Positions 17,530 to 26,078 of a stretch of DNA of 64,000 bases are shown here, one piece after another. The first letter of the stretch is position 1; each line of letters begins with the position of its first letter. Below the pieces are notes generated by a model that did not search any database, was not told the DNA's origin, and worked only from the letters and a program-made list of their open reading frames with translations. The stretch lies in NCBI RefSeq assembly GCF_000242455.2, contig NC_019892.1, positions 4,898,001-4,962,000 on the forward strand. Direction: 5' to 3'. This DNA is from Singulisphaera acidiphila DSM 18658 (GTDB lineage Bacteria; Planctomycetota; Planctomycetia; Isosphaerales; Isosphaeraceae). Both the position numbers and the translations under genes were made by a program.

Positions 17530-18312
17530 TCACCTTCCTTTCGAAGCGATCCGCGGCAGGGCCTCGAGCGGGATCGGGGACGGGCGCCTTTGCAGACGCG
17601 TGGTGAGCCTGAGCTTGTCGCCCCGGTAAAACAGCTTCTCGAAATCCACCGGGTTCTGGTCGAGCGAGTACGAGACCCGCTCGATCAGGAGAATGGGGGC
17701 TTTCTCTTCAATCCCGAGTGCTTCCGCGACGGCCGGGTCGGCCGAGACCGCCTCGATTCGGTAGTCAGCCTCGAGAAGCGGCGTGTCGTATTTCCCTTCC
17801 AGCAAAGAGAAGATGGGATAGACCTCCAGGTCGTTCTCCACGACCTTTCGTCCGAGCCCGAGAGGCAGATAGGTCTCATCCAGTGAGATCGCGACGTCGT
17901 CGGCCATCCTGACCCGCCTGATTTGCATGACCTCCGTGCCGATCGGCAGCCGAAGTTGCCGGGCGACTTCCTCGGTAGCCGGGACCGTTTCCTTGCTGAG
18001 CAGCTTGGCCGAGGGCTGCAACCCGATCGCCACCATATCCTCGACGAACCCGGTCAGGGCGGTCAGCTCTTGCGTGAGCTTCGCTGCGCGGACGAACGTC
18101 CCCTTCCCTCGCCTGATCTCGATGAGCCCGAGACGCTCCAACTCCTGGACGGCCTTGCGGACCGTGGTCCGACTGACGCCATATTTCTGGACCAACTCCT
18201 CTTCCGAAGGGATCTGGCTGCCGGGCGCGAGCACTCCGGAGGCGATCAACGACGCGAGGTCCTGCTCAATCTGGAAATAGAGCGGGATGGCACTTTGTGG
18301 ATTCGGATTCAT
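17530..18312 (-). CDS. GntR family regulator, HutC/UTRA type
   Basis: A 260-residue repressor-type protein. The N-terminal winged helix (residues 8-80) has IPLYFQIEQDLASLI and YGVSRTTVRKAVQELERLGLI. The C-terminal UTRA ligand domain runs from about residue 100 to 245 (EVMQIRRVRMADD, YDTPLLEADYRIEAV). It is the first gene of the operon with TauE and DUF1634 and probably controls it in response to a small anion or metabolite. A near-perfect 24-bp palindrome ends 2 bases before its ATG, which suggests autoregulation. Confidence 0.9.
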   Translation of the reverse strand: MNPNPQSAIPLYFQIEQDLASLIASGVLAPGSQIPSEEELVQKYGVSRTTVRKAVQELERLGLIEIRRGKGTFVRAAKLTQELTALTGFVEDMVAIGLQPSAKLLSKETVPATEEVARQLRLPIGTEVMQIRRVRMADDVAISLDETYLPLGLGRKVVENDLEVYPIFSLLEGKYDTPLLEADYRIEAVSADPAVAEALGIEEKAPILLIERVSYSLDQNPVDFEKLFYRGDKLRLTTRLQRRPSPIPLEALPRIASKGR

Positions 18313-18314
18313 AC

Positions 18315-18338
18315 GGACATCATGACGTCGTGACGTCC
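18315..18338. promoter_or_regulatory. Candidate GntR operator
   Basis: The 24 bases read GGACATCATGAC on the left half and GTCGTGACGTCC on the right half, a palindrome matching at 20 of 24 positions around a GACGTC core. Its position just upstream of the GntR start on the minus strand is where an autoregulatory operator would lie. The assignment to this regulator is inference. Confidence 0.6.
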
Positions 18339-18432
18339 GGTCGTCAAGGGTCAGGTCTTCGCAAGATCCTGAAGGTTTCAGGGAGACAAATTAGGGGACT
18401 TGACGGTCGTTTCAGCCGAGTGCCCCGTCTTC

Positions 18433-18472
18433 TTGACTTTACTATGAGTCCAGTAGATACTGGGTTCATAGT
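18433..18472 (+). promoter_or_regulatory. blaI-M56 promoter with overlapping palindromic operator
   Basis: TTGACT at 18433-18438 and GATACT at 18456-18461 are 17 bp apart and resemble a sigma-70 promoter. A palindrome with 15-base arms, 18441-18455 and 18458-18472, lies across it: both arms read ACTATGA, then two differing bases, then CCAGTA. BlaI/MecI dimers bind such dyads containing TACT/AGTA ends, so repression by the BlaI encoded 25 bp downstream is expected. Confidence 0.72.
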
Positions 18473-18496
18473 AGCCAAGTAGGGGGGGGCCATTTG

Positions 18497-18901
18497 ATGA
18501 AGAGTACACGACCGTCGGAGCTGGAGTTGCAGGTGCTTGCGGTGCTCTGGGACCGCGGGCCGTCGTCGGTGCGGGGGGTGCAGGAGGCGCTTCCTGACGG
18601 GAAGGACCGGGCGTACACGACGGTCCTTTCCGTGTTGCAGGTGATGGAGAAGAAGGGGCTGATTGGGCACTCGCCACAGGGCCAGGCGCACGTTTACCAC
18701 ACGTTGGTGAAGCGTGGGCAGGTGTTGCGGCCGATGATGCGCGAGCTGGTGCGCAACGTCTTCGGCGGCAGCCCGGCGCGGGCCTTGCAGTCGCTGCTCG
18801 ACGGCTCGAAGCTCGATGCCGACGAGCTGGCGCAGATCCGGCAGGTCATTCAGGACGCGGAGCGGAAGGTGGCCCCGGGACCGGAAGAGGAGGCCTCATG
18901 A
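18497..18901 (+). CDS. blaI: BlaI/MecI/CopY family repressor
   Basis: A 134-residue winged-helix repressor. It has the family start SELELQVLAVLWDRGPSSVRG, then AYTTVLSVLQVMEKKGLI (recognition and wing region) and the C-terminal dimerisation helices. ATG 18497 follows a G-rich stretch; a TTG at 18494 is also in frame. The stop overlaps the start of the M56 peptidase by 4 bp (ATGA), the normal arrangement for a repressor that is inactivated through its membrane peptidase partner. Confidence 0.92.
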   Translation: MKSTRPSELELQVLAVLWDRGPSSVRGVQEALPDGKDRAYTTVLSVLQVMEKKGLIGHSPQGQAHVYHTLVKRGQVLRPMMRELVRNVFGGSPARALQSLLDGSKLDADELAQIRQVIQDAERKVAPGPEEEAS

Positions 18902-21900
18902 ATCCTCTCGATCTCTTCGCACAACCGGCCTGGCGGCACCTTGTCTTCGCATTGCTCCACACGCTCTGGCAAGGGGCGGTGCTGGCCTTGCTTCTGGTGC
19001 TGGCTTTGCGGTGGGTCTCGGTCCGCCATCCGCACGCCCGATACCTACTGGCGCTGACCGCGCAGTTCGCGGTTCTCCCGGCCGGGCTGGCGACCTGGGC
19101 CGTCCTCGAATACCCGCCGACGCGGCCTCAGCCCCTGCCGCTGGCCGTTCGCTTCGCCCCGCTCCCGGTCGTCGTCTTGCCGCAGGCCGAGCCCGCCATC
19201 ATGGCCAGGGTTCCCGAGGAGGCTGTACCAAGGCAGGTCGGTTTCGATTGGGTGCCGGTGGCGGCCTTGGGCTGGCTGGCGGGTGTGGCCCTCATGCTGG
19301 CACGCACCACCGGCTCGGCGCTGGGGGCCGTTCGCCTGACGCGGGGGACGCGAGTCCACGACCGGGATCTCCTCGACCTGGTGGAACGCCTTCGGCGCGA
19401 GATTGGCATCCGCTGCCAGGTCCGCGTCGTGCCTTGCAGAGACAACTTCGGGCCGTGCGTGCTCGGCCTGGTCTGGCCGACGATCGTGCTTCCGCTCGCC
19501 TTCGCGACCAGCCTGCCGGCCGACGAGTTGCGGGCGATCCTCGCCCATGAGCTGGCGCATATCCGGCGGCGCGACTCTCTCTGGAACCTGGCGCAGATGC
19601 TCGTCGAGTCGCTCCTCTTCTTCAACCCGGTCGTCTGGTGGCTGGGTCGGCAGGTGCGGGTCGAGCGTGAGGCCTGTTGCGACGCGATGGCCGTGGCTTT
19701 GACCGGCCGGCCCCTCGACTACTCGCGGACCCTGGCCGACTGGGCCGAGCGCGTCCAGCGGACGACGCCGCATACGGTCGCCGTCGCCTGGGGGGGGCCG
19801 GGGCATCCCTCCCTCCTGCGTGAGCGGATCCTCCGGATCCTGCGCCCGGGCGAGCGGCCAAGGGCGCGGATCTCGTGGGGGGGGCTGCTTGCCTTGCTGC
19901 TGGTCGGGCCGGCCTTCCTGTTCGGTTTGCAGCGCGGGACGCGCGTGGCCGTCAGCCTGGCCGCCCAGGTGCTCGCCCCCGCCGAAAGGCTCGAGCGGCT
20001 GAAGGTCGCCCAGGCTGAATATGCGCCGAAGGACCAGGAGGCCGCGGGGGAGGGCAAGGTCACGATCAAGGGGACGATCCGCACTCCCGATGGCTTGCCC
20101 TTGTCCAAGCCGGTTGCCGCCTCCACCTTCACGCAATCGCGGAACTCCTCGGCCATGGTTGCGTTGTCACCCCTGAAGGGGACCTTCTCGTTCGAGTCGA
20201 GCTATGCGGGCTTGACGTATCTCTATGTCGGACCCGAAGACTACGCCCCCACCTTGGTTGGCCCCTTCGCCACCCGACGCGGTCAGACCGTGGAGGGGAT
20301 CGACATCTTGCTCGAAGCCGGCTTCCCCGCGCGAATCCGCGTGGTGGACGAACGGGGTGCGCCAGCCGCTGGCGCGCGGGTCACGGTGGGCCTGGTCACG
20401 GAGGATGGTTCGTCCTTCAACAGCGCGAGTTGGGTCACCGACGTTGAAGGAATTGCCACGATCCCGCATGCCTCGCGACGCCCTTATCAGTTGAGTATCG
20501 ACGGGGCCGGATTCCAGCCATTCTCCACTGGCAGCGTGACCCTCAAACCGGACGTCGACACGAAGCTGGCCATCACCCATGCGCAGCCGACCCGTGGCGT
20601 CGTTGTGACGAACGACGGCGAGCCGATCGCCGGTGCGCGGATCAAGAACTTTTTCGAGGCCGGGCCGACAACGGCTTGGGGACGCGGAGGCCACGAGCCC
20701 CCCATTGCCACCACGGACTCCGCTGGACGGTTCACGCTCGACCGGCTCGAGAACGAGAAGACGTATGCGTTCCTGATCGAAACGGACTCCCACGGCCGCT
20801 GCGTCGTGACGGGCGTCGAGCCCGGCCAGAGCGGCCTGCGCTGGACTGTCGACCGCGACCGCACGATCGCCGGCACGATCAGGGGCGATCTTGCCACCCT
20901 CAAACAGGACGCCGGCAAGCCGATCATCTGGGTTAGCCAGAAGGTCGCCATTCCTGATCTCCAGCACGGCCCGCGCTCTCAGGACCTCTTCTGGAGCGTG
21001 CCCGTTGAGCCGACGGAGGGGGGCGGTTCGTTTCTCATCAAGGGTCTGCTGCCGGGTGAGGCGACCTTGGCGGCGGGGAAACAGAGTTTCCGGCTGGTCG
21101 TGGAGCGGCCGGAGGATTCGGTGACAATCGACCTGGCTCAGCCTCAGCCTGTGACTGTGATTCCAGCGAGCATGCGCCGCGTGGTGCTCCGGATCACCAC
21201 GCCCGATGGGGCGCTCGAACCGTCGGGGGCGGTCCAGATCCTTGCGTCGTCCCACGCGGGGGAGGCACCGGCCACGAGTCGTAGCGTGCCGATCGAGAAG
21301 AGCAAAGTGGCGTTCGGCACCCCGGTTCCTGGTCCCGCCCCTTACAATATAGAGGGGGTGTTGAGCTACTCGTCGGGGGCGGAACGGGTCGTTAAGGCGT
21401 TCTCCTCAGTAGGGCTAAGCTTGCCGATCGAGAAGGGCAAGGTGGTGTTCGACGCCCCGGCTCCTGGTTCCGTCTATTACGAGGCGCAGGGGGTGGTGGG
21501 CTACTGGTTCCCGAGTGGGAGCTTTGAGGTTGAGCCGGGGGCCGAGCCGATGGAGGTCGAGGTTCAAGGGGTGCCGGCCGGGGCGATCATCGGCCAGGTG
21601 TTCGACCCCGACGGTAAGCCGGTTGGCGAGAATGTCTCCATCGAATGCAAGATGGTCGAGAAGCCGCCAGCCTTGGAGGGGGGGCAACTTGGAGGATCCC
21701 AGAACGTCGTCATTGAGCAGGGGCGCTTCTTTCTCTCTCCGTTGCCGATCGGCGGCACGTATGTCGTTGTGGCGTCCCAGGGGCACAACAAGCAGATCAG
21801 CCAGCCGGTCAAGCTTGACGGGACGCGGGCGACCGAACGCGTCGAGCTTCGACTTGCGAAGCCGGTAACCGCCTCGGGGCGGGTCGTCGGCCCGGACGGC

Positions 21901-22446
21901 CTGCCGCGCCGGGGGATGCCGGTCATGCTGAACTTGAGGCATCCCCACGCCGAGATGTCCTGGAGCCCGCCCACACTGACCGATGACGAGGGCCGGTTCC
22001 AGTTCGACGGCCTCAGTCCCGTGATCGGCCCCTACCGTGCCGAACTCAATCTTCGCAAGGACGATCAGCCGGTTGCGGTGGACCTGAACCCAGGCGGCGC
22101 ACCGGTCGAGATTCGCTTGCAGACCGGCCACGTGGTGTCGGGGCGGGTCCTGGACGTCGCGACCGGCTGGCCGATCCCAGGGGTCGAGGTCTACGCCCAC
22201 CTGCCCGTCGGGCGCGAAGACGAACGCGTCGCCTACGAGGCCGAGGGGCGAACCGACGCCCAGGGCCGATTCCGGTTCAGCAATCTGCCGGCCAAGCCCG
22301 TCGATTTGAACGATCGCAGCGGCCTGCGCTGGCAGCCGTCGGGCGGCTCGCGCACCGTCGAGCCCGACCGGGACCTGACGCTCGAGATCCGCGCGACCTT
22401 GCCCGCCTGGAGTCCGCTCAAGCCGGTCAAGCCCGCCGGGAACTGA
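18898..22446 (+). CDS. M56 (BlaR1/MecR1-like) membrane peptidase with carboxypeptidase-regulatory-like domains
   Basis: An 1182-residue sensor-protease. The first 350 residues form the membrane module: hydrophobic segments near 13-38, 47-70, 117-137 and 325-345, with zinc motif HELAH at 217-221 in AHELAHIRRRD. After the last helix come several beta-sandwich units of the CarboxypepD_reg type, recognisable by repeated G-x-V-x-x-x-x-G-x-P-x-x-G-x-x-V patterns (IKGTIRTPDGLPLSKP, ASGRVVGPDGLPRRG, VSGRVLDVATGWPIPG). There is no penicillin-binding sensor domain, so the signal is probably not a beta-lactam bound covalently. It is coupled to BlaI by a 4-bp overlap and should relieve its repression. 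Confidence 0.88.
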   Translation: MNPLDLFAQPAWRHLVFALLHTLWQGAVLALLLVLALRWVSVRHPHARYLLALTAQFAVLPAGLATWAVLEYPPTRPQPLPLAVRFAPLPVVVLPQAEPAIMARVPEEAVPRQVGFDWVPVAALGWLAGVALMLARTTGSALGAVRLTRGTRVHDRDLLDLVERLRREIGIRCQVRVVPCRDNFGPCVLGLVWPTIVLPLAFATSLPADELRAILAHELAHIRRRDSLWNLAQMLVESLLFFNPVVWWLGRQVRVEREACCDAMAVALTGRPLDYSRTLADWAERVQRTTPHTVAVAWGGPGHPSLLRERILRILRPGERPRARISWGGLLALLLVGPAFLFGLQRGTRVAVSLAAQVLAPAERLERLKVAQAEYAPKDQEAAGEGKVTIKGTIRTPDGLPLSKPVAASTFTQSRNSSAMVALSPLKGTFSFESSYAGLTYLYVGPEDYAPTLVGPFATRRGQTVEGIDILLEAGFPARIRVVDERGAPAAGARVTVGLVTEDGSSFNSASWVTDVEGIATIPHASRRPYQLSIDGAGFQPFSTGSVTLKPDVDTKLAITHAQPTRGVVVTNDGEPIAGARIKNFFEAGPTTAWGRGGHEPPIATTDSAGRFTLDRLENEKTYAFLIETDSHGRCVVTGVEPGQSGLRWTVDRDRTIAGTIRGDLATLKQDAGKPIIWVSQKVAIPDLQHGPRSQDLFWSVPVEPTEGGGSFLIKGLLPGEATLAAGKQSFRLVVERPEDSVTIDLAQPQPVTVIPASMRRVVLRITTPDGALEPSGAVQILASSHAGEAPATSRSVPIEKSKVAFGTPVPGPAPYNIEGVLSYSSGAERVVKAFSSVGLSLPIEKGKVVFDAPAPGSVYYEAQGVVGYWFPSGSFEVEPGAEPMEVEVQGVPAGAIIGQVFDPDGKPVGENVSIECKMVEKPPALEGGQLGGSQNVVIEQGRFFLSPLPIGGTYVVVASQGHNKQISQPVKLDGTRATERVELRLAKPVTASGRVVGPDGLPRRGMPVMLNLRHPHAEMSWSPPTLTDDEGRFQFDGLSPVIGPYRAELNLRKDDQPVAVDLNPGGAPVEIRLQTGHVVSGRVLDVATGWPIPGVEVYAHLPVGREDERVAYEAEGRTDAQGRFRFSNLPAKPVDLNDRSGLRWQPSGGSRTVEPDRDLTLEIRATLPAWSPLKPVKPAGN

Positions 22447-22626
22447 CCGCGATTTCTCGTCGGGACGGCTTCGGAAGCAGGATGGGCAGCGGCCTTTTCC
22501 TGGCGGAAGCCGTCCCCGACGAGATCCACTTCGACTCACGCCCGGCCTTTGGAATTGATGCCTGCCCATCCTTCCTAGCCTTCGGCTTTGGACCAACCAA
22601 CCCCACCCACTTCGCACGACCTGACT

Positions 22627-22655
22627 TTGCTCAGTCTCGGGAGGGGTCGTATAAT
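22627..22655 (+). promoter_or_regulatory. Promoter candidate before the dideoxysugar operon
   Basis: TTGCTC at 22627-22632 and a perfect TATAAT at 22650-22655 are separated by 17 bp. Transcription would start near 22662, about 340 bp before rfbF. Such an AT-rich hexamer is uncommon in this GC-rich region. Apart from this and the following hairpin I see nothing in 22447-23000. Confidence 0.6.
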
Positions 22656-22674
22656 GCGCGAAATCGGCCAGGTC

Positions 22675-22712
22675 GAGCCTCGCGAGGTTGAGGCTCAGTC
22701 CCCCTTTTTTTT
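22675..22712 (+). terminator. Terminator-like hairpin in the leader of the dideoxysugar operon
   Basis: GAGCCTC at 22675-22681 pairs with GAGGCTC at 22690-22696, and a T8 run follows at 22705-22712 after eight other bases. It begins only about 13 bases after the start site expected from the promoter at 22627-22655. It could terminate transcription from the M56 gene or act as an attenuator for rfbF and the genes after it. A competing palindrome CCTCGCGAGG overlaps the left arm. Confidence 0.55.
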
Positions 22713-23000
22713 GTGTTGTTTTGGCTTGGCCGATTTGCCGACTCCCGGACGGAACGCAGACTCTGCGCGCAAGTAATTTGCCGTGAAGAGATTACGTGAC
22801 TCCGAGGAAAGTCGTTTTCAACGGTCATTGATTCTCATTTCTCCTCCTCGGCTCGAGGATTACGCACGGTCGCGGTCGAATTTGCCGATTTTCCCGAATA
22901 GCCGGGCTTCCCGGGCCGAAAAATGACGTGAGATCGTCAGAACGAACGATTGACTCGGAAGATCAAAAGGCAAGACTCGCCGGCCTCGGAAGGGATGCCC

Positions 23001-23780
23001 ATGAAGGTTCTGATACTTTGCGGAGGGCAGGGGACGCGGCTTCGCGAGGAGACCGAGTTCCGTCCCAAGCCTCTCGTGGAAATCGGCCAGCGTCCCATCC
23101 TCTGGCACATCATGAAGCTGTTCGCGCACCACGGCTTCCGCGAGTTCGTGCTCTGCCTCGGCTATCGTGGCAAGATGATCAAAGACTATTTCCTGAACTA
23201 TGAAGCCATGAATAATGACTTCACCATTTGCCTGGGGCAACGGCATAGCGTCACCCTGCACGACGCTCATGAAGAGCAAGACTTCCGCGTCACGCTCGCC
23301 GATACCGGCGAGGAGACGATGACCGGCGGCCGGATCCAACGCGCAGCACGTTACCTGGACGGCGATACGTTCATGGTGACCTACGGCGACGGGGTCGCCA
23401 ACGTCGACATCACCCGGCTCCTCGCGTTCCACAAGAGCCACGGCCGGATGGCGACCGTGACGGCCATCCGCCCTTACTCGCGGTTCGGGGCTCTCGAGGT
23501 CGACAGCGCGGATCGCGTGGTCAACTTTGCGGAGAAGCCGCAAATCGAGGGGTGGTCGAGCGCCGGGTTCTTCGTCTTCAACCGCAAATTGCTCGACTAC
23601 CTCGATGGCGACTCCTGCATCCTCGAGCGCGAACCGTTGGAACGGGTCACGCAGCAGGGGGAATTGATGATCTACCGGCACGAGGGCTTCTTCTTCGCGA
23701 TGGATACGTACCGCGAATACAAGGCGCTCAACGACCTGTGGGATAGCGGCCAGGCGCCGTGGAAGGTCTGGGAGAAATGA
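23001..23780 (+). CDS. rfbF: Glucose-1-phosphate cytidylyltransferase
   Basis: The 259-residue enzyme makes CDP-glucose from CTP and glucose-1-phosphate, the entry step for CDP-3,6-dideoxysugars. The nucleotidyltransferase signature ILCGGQGTRLREE is at residues 4-16, followed by RPKPLVEIGQRPILWHIMK and, further on, YGDGVANVD with the metal-binding Asp. The frame is open from 22950; ATG 23001 is preferred because GGAAGG at 22988-22993 is spaced correctly and homologues start MKxxIL. Its stop overlaps the rfbG start (ATGA). It is the first gene of a tightly packed operon. Confidence 0.95.
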   Translation: MKVLILCGGQGTRLREETEFRPKPLVEIGQRPILWHIMKLFAHHGFREFVLCLGYRGKMIKDYFLNYEAMNNDFTICLGQRHSVTLHDAHEEQDFRVTLADTGEETMTGGRIQRAARYLDGDTFMVTYGDGVANVDITRLLAFHKSHGRMATVTAIRPYSRFGALEVDSADRVVNFAEKPQIEGWSSAGFFVFNRKLLDYLDGDSCILEREPLERVTQQGELMIYRHEGFFFAMDTYREYKALNDLWDSGQAPWKVWEK

Positions 23781-24754
23781 GCAAGTTTTGGCTGGACAGG
23801 CCGACGCTTGTCACCGGCGCGACGGGCCTGGTCGGCGGCTGGCTGGTGACCCGCCTGCTCGATGCAGGGGCCGACGTCACCTGCCTGGTCCGTGACTGGG
23901 TGCCTCAGAGCGGTCTGATCCGAGATCGGCTGGTCGATCGGGTGAAGGTGGTCCGGGGGGACATTCGCGATCAAGGGCTGCTGGAGCGGGCCCTGGGCGA
24001 GCATGAGATCAACACGGTCTTCCACCTGGCGGCCCAGACGATTGTCGGCACGGCCAACCGCAACCCGGTCTCGACCTTCGAGTCGAATATCCAGGGGACC
24101 TGGGCCCTGCTCGAGGCCTGCCGGCGCTCGCCGGCAGTCAAGCAGGTGGTGCTCGCCTCGTCCGACAAGGCGTACGGCGATCAGGAGCAGCTCCCCTACG
24201 ACGAGTCGACTCCCTTGCAGGGGCAGCACCCGTATGACGTGAGCAAGTCATGCGCGGATTTGATCGCCCACTCCTATGCCGTCAGCTACAAGCTGCCGGT
24301 GGCGATCACCCGGTGCGGCAACTTCTACGGCGGGGGCGACCTGAACTGGAACCGGATCGTCCCCGGGACGATTCGCTCGGTCATTCGCGGCCAGCGGCCG
24401 GTGATCCGGTCCGACGGCAAGTTCGTCCGCGACTACTTCTACGTCGAGGACGGGGCCAACGCCTACCTCGTCCTGGCCGAGGCCCTGGCTGATCGGCCCG
24501 AGCTGGCGGGGGCGGCGTACAACTTCTCCAACGAGGTGCAGGTCACGGTCCTCGACCTGGTTCGGGCGATCCTCCGCGCGATGGGGAGCGACCTGGAGCC
24601 GGAGATTCGCAATGAGGCTTCGAACGAGATCATTCATCAGTACCTGAGTGCGGCCAAGGCAAGGCGCGAGCTCGCGTGGGCGCCGCTGTTTGACCTGGAC
24701 GAGGGGATGGCCCGCACCATCCGGTGGTACAGGGATTTCTTCTCTCATGAATGA
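23777..24754 (+). CDS. rfbG: CDP-glucose 4,6-dehydratase
   Basis: A 325-residue extended SDR that gives CDP-4-keto-6-deoxyglucose. TGATGLVGGWLVTRLLDAGA near residue 14 binds NAD, FHLAAQTIVGTANRNP is the family signature, ASSDKAYG carries the catalytic Ser-Asp-Lys typical of RfbG (in place of Thr-Asp-Glu in RfbB), and HPYDVSKSCADL carries Y-x3-K. It overlaps rfbF by 4 bp and rfbH by 8 bp, which points to translational coupling. Confidence 0.95.
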   Translation: MSKFWLDRPTLVTGATGLVGGWLVTRLLDAGADVTCLVRDWVPQSGLIRDRLVDRVKVVRGDIRDQGLLERALGEHEINTVFHLAAQTIVGTANRNPVSTFESNIQGTWALLEACRRSPAVKQVVLASSDKAYGDQEQLPYDESTPLQGQHPYDVSKSCADLIAHSYAVSYKLPVAITRCGNFYGGGDLNWNRIVPGTIRSVIRGQRPVIRSDGKFVRDYFYVEDGANAYLVLAEALADRPELAGAAYNFSNEVQVTVLDLVRAILRAMGSDLEPEIRNEASNEIIHQYLSAAKARRELAWAPLFDLDEGMARTIRWYRDFFSHE

Positions 24755-26078
24755 GAATGAGTCGAGCGAAAACCTGAGACGGCAGATCCTCGATCTGGTC
24801 CGCCGCTATCACACGGCCGCATTCCCAACGCGTCCGTTTACGCCGGGGGAGAGCGCCTTGGCCTGCGCGGGGCGGGTCTTCGATGACGAGGAGCTGGTCC
24901 ACCTGGTCGACTCCTCGCTCGACTTCTGGCTGACGACGGGCCGGTTCGCCGAGCAGTTCGAGCGCGAGTTCGCCGCCCGGTTCGGGGTGCGCCATGCTTT
25001 GCTGGTGAACTCGGGGTCGTCGGCCAACCTCGTGGCCCTCTCCTGCCTGACCTCCCCTAAGCTGGGCGAGCGCCGGCTCCGAGCGGGCGATGAGGTCATC
25101 ACTGTGGCCGCCGGCTTCCCGACCACGGTCAACCCGATCATCCAGAATCATCTTGTGCCGGTCTTCGTGGATGTTCAGATCCCGACCTATAACATCGACC
25201 CGACCCAGCTCGAGCCCGCGCTCTCGAGCCGGACCCGGGCGATTATGATCGCCCACACCCTGGGCAACCCGTTCGACCTGAACGCGGTCACCGCCTTCGC
25301 TCGCGAGCACAACCTCTGGCTGATCGAAGATTGCTGCGACGCCGTCGGCTCGACCTACGACGGCAAGAACGTCGGCACGTTCGGCGACCTGGCCACCGTC
25401 AGCTTCTACCCGGCGCACCACATCACGATGGGCGAGGGGGGGGCCGTCCTGACCGATCGCCCCCGGCTCAAAACGCTCGTCGAATCATTCCGCGACTGGG
25501 GCCGCGACTGCTGGTGCGCCCCCGGCATGGACAACACTTGCGGCAAGCGGTTCGACTGGCAGCTCGGCGAATTACCCCCCGGCTACGATCACAAGTATAT
25601 TTATTCGCACATCGGCTACAACCTGAAGCTGACCGACATGCAGGCGGCCGTGGGCGTGGCGCAGTTAGCCAAGCTCGACGGGTTCGTCGCGGCCCGCCGG
25701 GACAATTTTCGCCGGCTCCGCAACGGGCTCACGGGGCTCGAGGAATTCCTGGTCCTCCCCGAGGCCACCCCCGGCTCGGACCCGAGCTGGTTCGGCTTCC
25801 CCCTGGCGGTCCGCCCCGGCGCACCGTTCACCCGCCGCGAGTTGGTGAACTTCCTGAACGGGCGGAAGATTGCGACCCGCCTGGTCTTCGCGGGCAACCT
25901 GCTGCGACAGCCGGCGTATGTCGAGATCGAGCATCGCACGATCGGCGACCTGGCGAATACCGACTTCGTCATGAACCAGGCGCTCTGGGTCGGCGTTTAC
26001 CCGGGGCTCTCGGCGGCCATGATCGACTCCATGATCGCGTCGCTCGAAGATTTTTGCCGCGAGGCCGTCCATGGCTAA
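24747..26078 (+). CDS. rfbH: CDP-4-dehydro-6-deoxyglucose 3-dehydratase (E1)
   Basis: The 443-residue PMP-dependent, [2Fe-2S] enzyme removes the C3 hydroxyl of CDP-4-keto-6-deoxyglucose. In FYPAHHITMGEGGAV the active-site position that is lysine in aminotransferases is histidine, diagnostic of RfbH. The iron-sulfur cysteines appear as DCWCAPGMDNTCGKRF, plus an upstream Cys. ATG 24747 overlaps the end of rfbG by 8 bp. The enzyme needs an E3 flavin/iron-sulfur reductase (RfbI/DdhD); no such gene is in this window, so it must be encoded elsewhere or replaced. Confidence 0.95.
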   Translation: MNENESSENLRRQILDLVRRYHTAAFPTRPFTPGESALACAGRVFDDEELVHLVDSSLDFWLTTGRFAEQFEREFAARFGVRHALLVNSGSSANLVALSCLTSPKLGERRLRAGDEVITVAAGFPTTVNPIIQNHLVPVFVDVQIPTYNIDPTQLEPALSSRTRAIMIAHTLGNPFDLNAVTAFAREHNLWLIEDCCDAVGSTYDGKNVGTFGDLATVSFYPAHHITMGEGGAVLTDRPRLKTLVESFRDWGRDCWCAPGMDNTCGKRFDWQLGELPPGYDHKYIYSHIGYNLKLTDMQAAVGVAQLAKLDGFVAARRDNFRRLRNGLTGLEEFLVLPEATPGSDPSWFGFPLAVRPGAPFTRRELVNFLNGRKIATRLVFAGNLLRQPAYVEIEHRTIGDLANTDFVMNQALWVGVYPGLSAAMIDSMIASLEDFCREAVHG

